Assembly: GCA_026120185.1 (NCBI GenBank)
Contig: JANUWF010002425.1
Coordinates: 1,674,001-1,738,000, forward strand
Reading direction: 5' to 3'
From: Voacanga thouarsii
Taxonomy: Eukaryota > Streptophyta > Magnoliopsida > Gentianales > Apocynaceae
Length of the DNA: 64,000 nucleotides
Position numbers and translations under genes: made by a program. The notes below the pieces were generated by a model, which ran no database searches, was not told the origin of the DNA, and was given only the letters and a program-made list of their open reading frames with translations. Shown in pieces: positions 34,335 to 46,026 of the stretch; within the stretch, counting starts at the first letter, position 1; each line of letters opens with the position of its first letter.

Positions 34335-36960
34335 GTAGTGATAAAAAGAAATGGCTAAATTTTTATTGTGTGTTCTGTGTTTGCCACGGATTTGCCACGG
34401 AATCACAAAATTACCACTAATCCGTGGCAATTCCATGGCCGATTGCCAAGGATTTGTCACGGTATTTTTGTTTCTTTTTTTTTTGTTCTAATTTATTGAT
34501 TATATTTGTTTGTATTAATTTTTATTCCATACATTTTAAATAAAAACGACGAAATATTTTGTAAGTATCATGGTTTATTTATTTTCTAATGCGTTCATTC
34601 TTGAAATGGAATTGAAAATAAGATGTATTATTTTTTGGTATCAAAATATACGTTTGTATTAAAATTAAAAATTTTAAAGAAACGATATAATTTTATTTTA
34701 TTTCAACTGTAAAATCTATTGAAAATTATTTTGAAGAACTATATTATCATTGAGAGTACACAAAAAAGTATGTTACGCAAAGTAGTGATAAAAAGAAAGA
34801 GGCTAAATTTTTTGTGTGTGTTCCATGGAAAATCCGTGGCTATTTACCGTGGATTTGGCACGACATTTTTTTCTTTCTTTTTTGTTCTAAGTTATTAATT
34901 ATATTAGTTTGTATTAATTTTTGTTCCATACATTTTAAATAACAACAACAAAATATTTTGTAAGTATCTTGATTTATTTATTTTCTAATGCATTCATTCT
35001 TGAAATGGAATTGAAAATAAGATGTATTATTTTTTAGTATCGAAATATACGTTTGTATTAAAATTAAAAATTTTAAAGAAATTATATAATTTTATTTTAA
35101 TTCGATTGTAGAAGCCATTGAAAATTGTTGTGAAGAACTATATTACAATTGAGAGTACACAAAAAAGTATGTTACACAAAGTAGTGATAAAAAGAAATGG
35201 CTAAATTTTTTGTATGTGTTTCGTGCCAAATCCATGGCTATTTGCCACGGAATCACAAAATTGCCACTAATCCATGGTAGTTCCGTGGCAGATTTGCCAT
35301 GGTATTTTTTTCTTTTTTTGGTTCTAATTTATTAATATATTGGTTTGTTCTAATTTTTGTTCCATACATTTTAAATAACAAGTACGAAATATTTTGTAAG
35401 TATCATTATTTATATATTTTTCAATGTATTCATTCTTGAAATGGAATTGAAAATAAGATGTATTGTTTTTGAGAATCAAAATATACGTTGGTATAATTTT
35501 ATTTTATTTCGACTGTAAAAACCATTGAAAATTGTTGTGAAGAACTATATTATCATTGAGAGTACACAAAAAAGTATGTTACGCAAAGTAGTGATAAAAA
35601 GAAATAGCTAAATTTTTTGTGTGTTTTCCATGGCAAATTTGTGGCTATTTGCCACGGCATTTTTTCTTTTTTTGTTCTAATTTATTAATTATATTGGATT
35701 GTTCCAATTTTTGTTCCATACATTTTAAATAACAAGTACGAAATATTTTGTAAGTATCTTGATTTATATATTTTCTAATGCGTTCATTCTTGAAATGGAA
35801 TTGAAAATAAGATATATTATTTTTGAGAATCGAAATATACGTTTGTATTAAAATTAAAAATTTTTAAAAAACAATATAATTTTATTTTATTTTGAATGTG
35901 AATGCCATTGAAAATTGTTGTGAAGAACTTTATTATCATTGAGAATATACAAAAAAGTATGTTATGCAAAGTAGTGATAAAAAGAAATGGCTAAATTTTT
36001 GTTGTATGTTCCATGGCAAATCCGTGGCTATTTGCCACGGAATCACAAAAATTGCCACTAATTCATGGCAATTCTGTAGTAGATTGCCACAATATTTTTT
36101 TTCTAATTTATTAATTATATTGGTTTGTTCTAATTTTTTGTTCCATACATTAACAAGTACGAAATATTTTGTAAGTATATTGATTTATATATTTTTTAAT
36201 GCGTTCATTCTTGAAATGGAATTGAAAATAAGATGTATTATTTTTTAGAATCAAAACATACGTTTGTATTAAAATTAAAAATTTTAAAAAATGATATAAT
36301 TTTATTTTGTTTCGACTGTAAAAGCCATTGAAAATTGATATGAAAAACTATATTATTATTGAGAATATACAAAAAAGTATGTTACACAAAGTAGTAATAA
36401 AAAGAAAGGGTTAAATTTTTTGCGTTTGTTCCGTGGCAAATCTATGGCTATTTGCCACGAATTTGTCACGGAATCACAAAATTGCTACTAATCTATGGCA
36501 AGTCCGTGGCAGATTGTCGCAGATTTTCCACGATATTTTTTTATATATAATTTATTAATTATATTAGTTTGTTCTTATTTTTTGTTCCATGCATGTTTAA
36601 TAATAAGTACGAAATATTTTGTAAATGTCTTGATTTATTTATTTTCTAATGCGTTCATTCTTGAAATGGAATTGAAAATAAGATGTATTATTTTTTAGAA
36701 TCGAAATATATGTTTGTGTTAAAATTAAAAATTTTTAAAAAATGATATAATTTTATTTTAATTCGACTGTAATACCCATTGAAAATTGTTGTGAAGAACT
36801 ATATTATCATTGAGAGTATACAAAAAGTATGTTACGCAAAGTAGTGATAAAAAGATAGGGCTAAATTTTTGTTGTATGTTCTATGGCAAATTCGTGGTTA
36901 TTTGCCACAAAATCACAAACAGATTGTCACGGATTTGCCATGACTTTTTTTTTTTCTTTT
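34335..36960 (+). repeat. CACTA internal tandem array, six units of 383-450 bp
   Basis: The anchor GTAGTGATAAAAAGAAA occurs at 34335, 34782, 35181, 35588, 35971, 36391 (GTAGTAATAAAAAG) and 36841, giving six units and a partial one. Each unit begins with subterminal-type CCGTGGC/GCCACGG motifs. It then has a T-rich run, a conserved block TTCATTCTTGAAATGGAATT and an AT-rich tail TAAAATTAAAAATTTTAAAG. The array therefore extends the subterminal motif field about 2.5 kb inward. Open frames in it are by-products of the repeat. Confidence 0.88.
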
Positions 36961-37071
36961 TTTTCTAATTTATTAATTATATTATGTTATAATTTGTCCT
37001 AAAGGCATAGCTAGATATCATGTCTAGTGGACACACAAGAATAAGATCCTTTACATTTCATTTTCTTGGTT

Positions 37072-37438
37072 ACCCCCGCCCCCACCCCTTGCAACCCCAG
37101 ATCTGCCCCTCTCCATTGTGCTTCCCCCTATCGCCGCCCCTCTCGATCGTGCTCCACCTCCCCACCTGCCGCCCCCCTCATCCATCACGCTCCCCATCAC
37201 CGTTGACACCCGCAGCGCCACCCCCCGCGACCCCTTTTCCCTGTCCCCCACCCTGCGAGCTCGCTTCCACCTCACCCCCTCCCCCCGCAAATCCTCCCCA
37301 CTTCTGCTGACCCCCGCCCCGCCACCCCCTGCAACCCCATCTCCCTTCCCCCCAGCTCACGCGCCTCTTTCCGCAACCCCACCCCTCCCGCACCTGCCTC
37401 CGCCCCCCGCAACCCCATCTCCCTTCCCCCCAACTGCA
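37072..37438 (+). other. Strongly C-rich segment in CACTA element
   Basis: About 370 bases are mostly C on the plus strand in otherwise AT-rich DNA. An internal direct repeat GCAACCCCATCTCCCTTCCC occurs at about 37329 and again at about 37408. Overlapping proline-rich frames (37118-37447) follow from composition and show no domain. The G-runs on the minus strand could fold into quadruplexes. It may be a captured 5' exon or promoter fragment from elsewhere. Confidence 0.5.
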
Positions 37439-37471
37439 ATTCACTGATTTTTTTTTTTTTGGAATTATTTA

Positions 37472-37552
37472 ATGGCAAGATATGCAATTGCTGAGGGAAC
37501 CTGTGAGATAGCGGCACCTTCCTTGTTGTGGTTGTGGCATCGGTTAGTTCTT
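37472..37552 (+). pseudogene. Exon-like segment in CACTA element (tentative)
   Basis: After a T12 run, ATG at 37472 opens 27 codons (MARYAIAEGTCEIAAPSLLW then LWHRLVL) ending at a good splice donor, CTT/GTAAGT. Codon use looks coding, but the segment is short and I recognise no family. It may be the first coding exon of a captured gene; the exon-like segment at 41202 could belong to the same or another gene. Confidence 0.3.
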
Positions 37553-39251
37553 GTAAGTTTTCACTTACATGAATAAATTTCAGTGAATTGCTTTTCATTT
37601 TAGAGTGGACTTATAGGATATTCCCTTCTATTTCCTCCATAAAGAATTTTGTATCACTTTACATGAATATGGATTTTACATGTCAAAGTTTGCACATTTT
37701 TGTCCACTATATTTGTTGATCACTTTGCCTAAATCCTGAAATTTGAGAAAAGAAAGAAATAGAATTGGATTATTATTATTATTATTTTTTTTTTGCAGAG
37801 TAAGTGATGCTTTGTTACACTTCTCTAACTTTGAGACGAATCATCTGATATTTTCAGTTGTTTATATTGCGAAATCAGCTACCACAAGAAAATGCTTTTT
37901 AATTTAAAAAAAATATTGTCTGTGAATTTTTTTTATAATAGATATTTTTACCTTGAACAAATTGCTATGAAGTAAAAATTGTGTTCTTTCAACAGTTTCC
38001 AACAATGCATATTCTTTGAAGCTTTCTTGGTTGAATCGAACTTTAGTTTGTTTGTAGCACAATATGTCTATTACGGCATGCCAGCTCAAGTTTTCTGTTT
38101 CTACACATACATATTCTTATCCTGAATGTTGCACTTGGACTACCAGTTTTCAGAAGATGTTGTCATCCATACTGACCTGAACTGCCAAACTTAACATTTT
38201 CTCATTAATATTTGTTTGACTCTTAATAATGTACCTGATAGGAATTTACATATTCTTTTGTTTCTATTACTACTTTTTAAGGACAAATTATTCGCCACAA
38301 AATGTAACTTTGCTCCTAATATGATTTACATATGCATTGTATCTACTAATACTTGGTATAAAAAAAATTATTGGCTAGATATTCTTTGTTAAATAGAGAT
38401 AATTAGAATGAAGAGCTTTGTCGGATAGAATGATGAGCTGACCATCATTAAACTTCCTTACAAGCGAAATATCATTAACACCAAAATGACACAAGGCTCA
38501 TTGAAGAACATCTAGTGGATTTTTGTGTACTATGACTGATGAAGCCTGTTCCATTAATTCATAGTTTCTCAAATTATCAGATATTGTTGGTTTACATGCT
38601 AAATATAATTTTTCTTTATTTAAATTAGCTAGTGGACCAAACCTTAGATAAAATGAATTTTTTATTATTAAAATATTATATGAATAGATATTATATGCTT
38701 AACTTATATGAATGGATCCCCGTGAATGAGGGGTTATCATTCCTCGTGAGTGATGGGTGATCATTCCCATGGGTAATGGGTGATTACCCTTACATTAGTT
38801 ATATTGAATAATTGTTGTGACAGTTAATGTTTTTGTCTTTTTTAATGTTGTTGATTTTGTGGTGGCTTGGTGCCTAGAAACGTCCAGTATATAGGGACTC
38901 TGCCGATTTTTTTTTTTTTTCTTTTTGTCATCTTTATACTCCAAATAAGTTGATTACCCTTACGCTTAATTTTATACAATAGATTTTAATGCCTAAGCAT
39001 CTTCTTAATGTAAAGAAAAATTTGAGAAAGATCATAAACTTGACCTTATGTAACCAAAGCAATCAGACTAATATCCGTACTCTCATAATCCTTTTCTTTT
39101 CCTGATAGGTTACATAGTAATTGCACATAATTGTGCATTTTGAGGTTGCCTAGTATTAAAATTAAAAATTTTAAAGAAACGCATTTTGAGGTGGCCTAGT
39201 ATTGTGATTTGAAAAAGCTTCATCAATTACTAAACAATAATCAAAATTAAC
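37553..39251. other. CACTA interior, no gene recognised
   Basis: AT-rich, intron-like sequence. Bases 38721-38795 hold three imperfect 24-25-bp units that each fold on themselves (for example GGGTAAT-GGGTG-ATTACCC). Bases 39135-39203 are a 23-bp direct repeat around a 23-bp piece identical to part of the tandem array. Confidence 0.5.
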
Positions 39252-40467
39252 TTAAATTTTGCAACCAATAACCAAAATTTTTTCTAGATCCCTGAGTTTT
39301 CTCTTCTCATATTTAGCCTTGAAACATGCATGTCTCAGCCTCTTTGTTTGGTCTTCCAACTTCGCATCAGGGATTTTTTCCATCAATATCTTCTCACGTT
39401 CCAGTATCTCAATGGCCATTCTCAACTTCTTCTCAGCTATATGTACTCCTTCTTCATTTCAAAAACCCTGCAAATCCAAATGGAAGCTTTCAATAGGATT
39501 TATTTCTTTGTTAACTTTGGGGACATATATTTATTAATTCTTCATGCACAAGTGTGTGCGAGAAAGAACCTAAATATTCTTAATTAGGGTCTCCAAGCTC
39601 ATAAACTTCCTGTAAGGCCATCGACGAATTCCCAACTCCCTACATCTTTTCTTAAGACCGGTTCGGCAAACATTCAGTTCTTTGGCCGCCCGAGAGATTG
39701 TCATGTAAAAGTACTTCGAAATGGTTGCTTTTAATAGTGTCTTGGAGCTAATTCCCTTCCCCTTATGCTACCTCTTGATTACCTTCTTCTCCACAGGAAT
39801 TTCATCTGAAGTGATACATTTAATAGTTATTTCCTCCACAGGAACTATGTTCTGGCTTTGTTCAAAATCTATTAGGGAGTAGAAAGGATCATGCACAAGC
39901 GTATCCTCTATCAGAGGAACAACATAAAAAATAGTTTCTTGAATAAGTAGATCAAATTGGAAATCCAAAGCAACATGTTCATAACTTTCACTGATTCATA
40001 ACACAACAAACCAAACTAGATTAAGAAGACGGGTGAAACCCCCCCCCCCCAAAAAAAAGGCTTTAAAAGTATCTCACCTGAAATAATGAGGAAGTGGTTT
40101 GCTTGGAAAGGTAAACACATCAAAATCTTCTTGATTGGAAGCTATTTCAAAATTTGACCACCTCTCAAACGAATTTCAACTATCCTTTAGAGGAACAACA
40201 TAAAAAATAGTCTCTTGAATAGGTAGATCAAATTGGAAATCCAAAGTAGCATGTTCATAACTTTCCCTGATTCATAACACAATAAACCAAACCAGATGAA
40301 GAAGACGAGTGAAACCCCCCCCCCTCTAAAAAAAAAAAGCCCTTAAAAGTGTCTCAGCTGAAATCAAGAGGAAGTGGTTAGCTTGGAAAGGAAAACACAT
40401 CAAAATCTTCTTGATTGGAAGCTATTTCAAAAGTTAACCACCTCTTAAATAAATTACAACTATCCAT
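39252..40467 (-). pseudogene. Captured RWP-RK (RKD-type) transcription-factor gene fragment
   Basis: Three exons are visible on the minus strand. Exon 1 starts at ATG 40467 (MDSCNLFKRW). Exon 2 is 39570-39990, preceded by CAG and containing the RWP-RK domain core, with ISKYFYMTISRAAKEL, LKKRCRELGIRRWPYRK and a SLETLIKN continuation. Exon 3 is 39252-39467 ([29 protein letters not shown]), matching the usual C-terminus of RKD proteins. The gene is dead. TAG interrupts exon 2 just before the domain, the exon 2 terminal CAG has become TAG, and exon 3 has an early TGA. Exon 1 lies in a tandem duplication whose two copies each lost a different essential site. RKD proteins regulate egg-cell and embryonic programmes in plants (known family role); this copy lies wholly inside the CACTA element. 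Confidence 0.85.
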
Positions 40468-40475
40468 CTTTGAGA
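39915..40475. repeat. Tandem duplication covering RKD exon 1 and intron 1
   Basis: 39915-40188 and 40190-40475 are near-identical, including C11-A8 and C11-rich homopolymers. The inner copy keeps the donor CAG/GTGAG (40076-40080) but has AAG for the start ATG. The outer copy keeps ATG but has CAG/CTGAG and a TAA in the exon. Confidence 0.85.
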
Positions 40476-41201
40476 AAGAAAACCGAATAAGAAATCCCAG
40501 TGTCTTTATGGTTTCCACTAATGCCTGATGACTAAGGGATATATATATTTGTGTGGGAAGAAATGAGGGAGGACTAGGGAGAGAAAAAGACAAGAAGGAA
40601 GAGGAATAGGTAGATGACAGGTGGAGGGAGGGATGATTGAGGAGATGAAAGGTTAATTTTTGAGAAAGAGCCAAGAAGGAAGGGGAAAAGTCAATTTTTG
40701 AGTTCTCATCTTATTGTGTTCTCTGTGCTGTCATACTTATTTAATATTTCAGCTGTCAAATTCGTGCTTGGAGGTTTTGTTTATTTCAATCCAAATTTGA
40801 AACAGTAATAGACATGAAGAAACTATCTTTATAAATTGCATTATTATATTTCCTGCATTTTAGTGTTTATCATGTGCATAGTACTGCAATTATTTTCTAT
40901 TCTTGAGGAGCTTGAAGTTATTAACATTGTGGATGACAATTGTGGGCGTATGTTAGATATGTATAGACTAGACTTAATCTTACTGAAATGAACAAATTTG
41001 AGCTTTTTCAAAATAGTGGGAAAGGGGAATAATATCCATGAAATCACCATATGCCTCCAGGAAATAATATCTAGTGGAAACCTATTTCTAAATAGTGAGT
41101 TTTCTATACCAAGGCCCCAAAATGCTAAAAGTGCATTGTAGTGATTGCTCATTAATAGCAATGACACTTATATGATTTTGGCCCCTTATCACCTTTTGCA
41201 G

Positions 41202-41343
41202 GAAGTGCTTTAAGCTAGTGGCCATATGTACTTGCAGTATATGGTGTTTTCACTGTGGTGACCATGTGGGCAGTTGTTGTGACTGAGGGTTGCAGGAAAA
41301 TTAAGCTTCAGTACTATGGGTTCAAGCTTGCGTCTGCTGCAAG
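41202..41343 (+). pseudogene. Captured exon of unrecognised membrane-like protein
   Basis: A 142-bp exon is framed by TTTTGCAG/G and GCAAG/GTTG. One frame reads SALS, TAG, then WPYVLAVYGVFTVVTMWAVV, VTEGCRKIKL and QYYGFKLASAAR. It looks hydrophobic and then basic, as at a membrane segment boundary. Codon use and flanking splice sites support a real exon origin; the TAG shows decay. I do not recognise the gene. It is on the strand opposite the RKD fragment, so a separate capture is likely. Confidence 0.45.
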
Positions 41344-41739
41344 GTTGTTCATCTTTGTCTTTTCAAGCTTACATCACATGAGATGTTTTTTGTTAGTAGA
41401 ACCATAGCAAGGAAAAACGGTCTAACACCAATCTCAGTCAGTTAATCATCAAGTTCTGCTACAAATAACTGTCCGTAATGAGTGACATACTTTGATTTCC
41501 TTCTTCTTTATACTTATACTACTGTTTCTGATCTAGTTCTTGATATTTCCTACTTCTCTACATGTAGTAATACAATTTCCTGGGACTTTGTAAATTATTT
41601 ATGCTTTGATTGTTGAGGATATTGCTTTTGAATTGTTTGACAATGAGAAAATTATGTTTTATTATATTTGGTGTTGAATGAGTTGATTGTATTGTGTTTG
41701 GCAGGAAATTGTACGTGTACAGGGTCAAATTCAAAAAAA

Positions 41740-41913
41740 TTTAAATTTAAATTTAAATAATTCATGACAAATCCATGACAATTTACTGTGAAAAAATAAC
41801 GTTTCCGTGGCAAATCTGTGGCAAATTGTCATGGATTTGCCACGGACATCCTATATTCCATATTATTTCCATGGCAAATCCGTGGTAGATTTCCACGAAT
41901 TTACCACAGACGG
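41740..41913. repeat. CACTA right subterminal region, part left of gypsy-1
   Basis: Multiple CCGTGGCAAAT/ATTTGCCACGG motifs run to GACGG (41909-41913), the target duplication of the gypsy-1 LTR. They continue at 53612. Confidence 0.8.
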
Positions 41914-42159
41914 TGTGAAACCCCAGTTAAAACCAACCTTAGAGTAAGGGGGTTGGGATACATATCATATTTTATGTCATGTTTAAATATATTTTTATAT
42001 GGTTTTATGTGCATTGAATTTTTGTTTTATAGTTTAGAGGGCTTGATTTTGATTATTGAGTGGGAAGGGCAAAATGATAATTTTTTCCTGAGGTGGAAAA
42101 AGGGAGATAGCTTGAGGATTGAATAGAAAAATATTTTTAGAAGGAAAATATGAACAAGA

Positions 42160-42225
42160 GTTGTTGTGGTTTAGTGGTTAGAGCCTTAGAATTAATTCTT
42201 GAGGTCTTGGGTTCAAATTTCATCA
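42160..42225 (+). repeat. tRNA-like segment in plus-strand gypsy-1 LTR
   Basis: TGGTTTAGTGGTTAGAGC (42167-42184) fits an A box and TGGGTTCAAATTT (42208-42220) a B box. Spacing is the same as in the solo LTR at 9474-9532. The segment is followed by T-rich sequence. Confidence 0.6.
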
Positions 42226-43849
42226 TAGGAGTTTTAGCTTGGTTAAATTTTCTTTTTGCTTGGGAAGTATCATTTTCGGTCTTAGTGGTGTTTGGAGTAG
42301 GGTAGAGATGTTGTCCTATGAGAGGCATGATAGGAGTCTTCAAATCCTATTCTTTTGTTCTACACAAAATTTCTAAGGGGAAATCATTTCCTCTTGATCC
42401 TTAATTTTTCCTATTTCTCAATTCATTAGTTTGTTCATTTTGTTCAAGCCAATTTTATTCTAGAAAATTCCAGCAATGTGCTATAGCTTAGACGGTTCAA
42501 AATGTCTTAGTAAAAGACATCCTATGGACCGAATCAATGGAAGAGGGGGAAAGATTTCAAGTGAATTAAATTCCTTAGTGAACTTCCTAAAAGTTCACTC
42601 TAGCTAGGTTCATTTCCCTTCATGCATAGAACTGAAAATTTCCAGCTTTGTGTGTCTTCAAGGTGTCGAAATTCTTAACCATTATTCCCTCCCAATTGCT
42701 ACAAGAAAATGGCCCTTTTTTTCAGCCTAGAATCTGGAATTTTCTGGCTATTTTCGGACTGCACAAAGGCTATGCGAAACCAGGAAAAATTCTGGGCAAA
42801 ATCGCAGCTTTGAAGGTCCAAAACCAAGCTGTTTTCTTCTAGTTTTTGTTCAGCACCTTAGCCATGTTTTTCCTCCATGAAGAAAGCTGGAAATCAGCCT
42901 TGAAAGCCCCTGAAATTCCCCTTCAAACTCCCTGCAAATCGTCTGGAAAAGGGCAGCCGAAAACTGCCCAGAAAATTCCAGTAAGTAGCCAATATGTGCA
43001 GTAGTTTTTCCAGTTTTGTTTCCTAATTCTATCCTAGCCGAAACTCCATCCTTTTCTGCACAAACCACCCTTAAACCTTCAGTAACTGAACTCCATTATC
43101 CTCCTCAAGCTTCTGCACGAAAATCCAGTCATGGCTGCCTAAAAGATTTCCAAAAAAATTCTACAAACATGATCTGATTTGGATACCAAAATTCCAGCCA
43201 CCATGATTTAACAACTTTCCATAAAAATATACCTCAAACAACCAGACCTTCCCTTCACCATTACACTCAGTATTTTCGGCCACTCTTAGCCTCCCCCAAC
43301 CACCATTCATCTAGCCGAAACACTGCCCAACAATTCAGCCATGGCAGACTTCCAAATATTCTTCAAGGATTTCATCAACTAGCCTTTCCTTTTTCCTACC
43401 AAACCAGAAAATCATCTTCCTAAACCCTACAAAATTTCAGCAAGCCCTAATCCTTACAGAATTTCGGCAGCCTCTAATCCCAAAAGCTCTCTACTCTCTT
43501 CAACTTCAAGAACACATAGCACACCAAAAACACCTACTCCTTTCTTTCATCTAATACCTCTCCAAATCACTTCAAGCTACCTCTAAAATTTCCAGATTGA
43601 ATCTACTCATTGCCGTAAGTCCATCAACACCCTTCTTAACATTAAATTCCAAAATCCAACTTGCTATTTTGGATAAAAAAAAACCAGAAATTTTGTGAAG
43701 GCTCAACAACACCTTTAAGGTAGGTTTGTTCTAATAACTTCATCTTCTCCAATCTTGATCTCTAATGAATATATGTATGAATAAACATGCTAATGGTCTC
43801 TCTCACTCTCTCACTCTCGCTTGGCCGAATCCCTCTCCTTCTTGGCCAG

Positions 43850-43969
43850 ATGGCTTCTTCACCAATGGCCATGCTTTCTTCATTTTCCTTGAATGGATTT
43901 AGGCATCTAGGGGTTGAGATTCATTCGAAACTCCTTCAAGGTATTCACCAATCAAGTAAGCCTTTTTAA
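43850..43969 (+). other. Short LTR ORF, second copy
   Basis: ATG at 43850 begins MASSPMAMLSSFSLNGFRHL and continues GVEIHSKLL to CAAG/GTATTC at about 43940, then on to a stop. It is equivalent to 7714-7804 and to the minus-strand copy from 51578. Confidence 0.45.
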
Positions 43970-46026
43970 TCCTTCTTTTAAATTCTAGATTCATATCTCT
44001 AGGATGATGTTGATAGAAGATGAATCATGAATAGGGTTGAGTATATATTGTTGTGATGAGTTGAGATTGAAGCATGAATATGTTGAAGTTGGGATCTATG
44101 CATGGAAGGGTTATCTTGGTTGATTGTATGATGTTTTGAGGTTTAATGCATGTCTCCATGTCATAGGTAGAATTTGTAATCAAGTATGCTAGAGATTATG
44201 TCATCTATGATGAATAGGATTTATATTCTTGTGTGATTACTGAAGCCATGATTATATTTATGCTAGTAATAGTTAGATTATGCCTTAGTAAGTCTAGACC
44301 TATGCTTATATGCATGATTTGGATAATTTGATGAATTGAAGGATTGGATATGTTCATGATTGTGGTTAGCCATAGAAATATAATCATGACCTAGTTGTCC
44401 CTAAGCTAATTTTATTTCTTCAATAAAATATTTAATATTATGTTTTTCGCTAGTAATTTCAAAAAACCCTAGGAGGGGTAGATCTGGATTATTATATATA
44501 ATAAGGATATTTTAATCAAATAAATAATAGCTTTTGCTAGAAAAATAAATAAATATTTATATATTATTTAAAATAATGAAATCAATTAAAGCCTTTTATG
44601 AAAATAATTATAATTAGTAAAATATTTATTACTAAAAATTTAATTATTATCTTTTAATCAAAACCCATTAAGAATGTATTCATTATTGTTCAAGCAAGAC
44701 TCATTAAATTTATTTTCAACTAATTTTAGCTATTAATTATTTTCTAACAACTAAATTATTACTGAATCATTATTTTACCTAATACCACCTAGGACTCTTC
44801 ATCAAATAAATTCTAAATTTTTCTTAGCAAGATTTAAACCTTCAACTTATTAGTACTTATTTCCCAAAACATTAATTATTTTAAATATCAAGTTAGGCTT
44901 AGCTTATAAACCTATTTATTTATTGTTTGGCCTTAAAGCTTGGGACACTAGGATCATGGTAGTAGTGAGTTGAATTGTTTTAAATTGAGAAAGTGGATTT
45001 TGGCTTGAGTTTAATTGTGGTTTGTATTTGCCCATGCGGGGTTAGGTCAGCTGTTGGAGACCTTTTATTGTGAGCAAGAATCAGGTAAGCTCCTTCATAA
45101 AACCTGATTGATGTGAAATGGTTATTATGGCAAGCCAAATGTAGAGTGCATGGACACTCATTTCTGTAAAGGCAATTGAGGGTTGACTTATTTCTTATTT
45201 CAAACAATTGAATTATTTAAAAATTAATAAGTAGATTTACTCAAACTCAGAACTCTTTCTATAACTGATTTTGACAAAGACTTTGGAAACCCTTAAATTG
45301 CCATTTTCATGTGGAACAGTGTTTTGTTCATTTTATCCCAAGTGGGAAACGTCGTTGAGTACTCAATAAGAGTGGACTACTAGGGCTAGTCTTTGAGGGG
45401 TTAGGGTGGGTCTCTCAGTAGGTGGCCACCTCTAAGGGGAGAGTTCTTCCCGGATTGGACGTTAGTCCAGTAGGTCGTGCCGGTCCGAGCTAGTAGTGTT
45501 CTTTTTCAGTCAAGTGACCGTGTGTTCCCGGAATGGACACCCGGTTGTTGTTTAGGTATAGAGAATGAGGAATATCTTGCCCAGTAGGTCGATCACCTAC
45601 TTTTGTCAGTCTGCACAAAGTGTGGCATTCTGACCGGCGGTGTGCACAAAGTGTGGCATGCTGACCATGCAGTTATGGGGCTCAACGTGTGGTAACCAAT
45701 GATCATTTCTTTTGAGTGGTTGATTTTATTGATTATTTATGGTTGGAAAAGCCAAAACTCTACTCTTACTTTTAACTAATGTTTATTGCTTGCCAATGAT
45801 CTCTTATAAGGAATTTTATACTTTGCATTCACGAACTGTTTTCTCCCGACACTTAAGCACACATGGACTTACTCAAATTTCTGTCTCACCACCATTTTTA
45901 CCATGATTTCAGGTCGATCCTGCTATGGGGATGAGTAGCTAGATATTGCCTACTTTGGGAGAATTTTCTGATGATTTATTTTGTGTAATGTTTTGGGGAG
46001 ATGAAAGTGGATAAATTTTATTATAG

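Larger units (their letters stand above)
41914..46026 (+). mobile_element. Gypsy-1 LTR, plus orientation (outer insertion)
   Basis: Starts TGTGAAACCCCAGTT after GACGG (41909-41913). The matching end GGATGTTACA with second GACGG is at 53602-53616. The sequence is colinear with 5508-9691 and 49201-53573 read on their minus strands. It breaks off near 46026, about 190 bases before the expected end. With the 38-bp terminal piece at 53574-53611 it is best read as one LTR, probably solo, split by a same-family insertion. It contains the tRNA-like segment (42160-42225) and short ORF (from 43850). Confidence 0.85.

Noticed and set aside
34335..36960. CRISPR-like or satellite array as an independent locus
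   Set aside because: Units are 383-450 bp, contain the CACTA subterminal motif and lie inside its termini; no short repeat-spacer structure.
37118..37447. Proline-rich frame of 109 codons
   Set aside because: All plus-strand frames are Pro-rich here because the DNA is mostly C; no motif supports a protein.
39252..40467. Functional RKD gene
   Set aside because: In-frame stops in exon 2 and exon 3, and loss of start or donor in both exon 1 copies.
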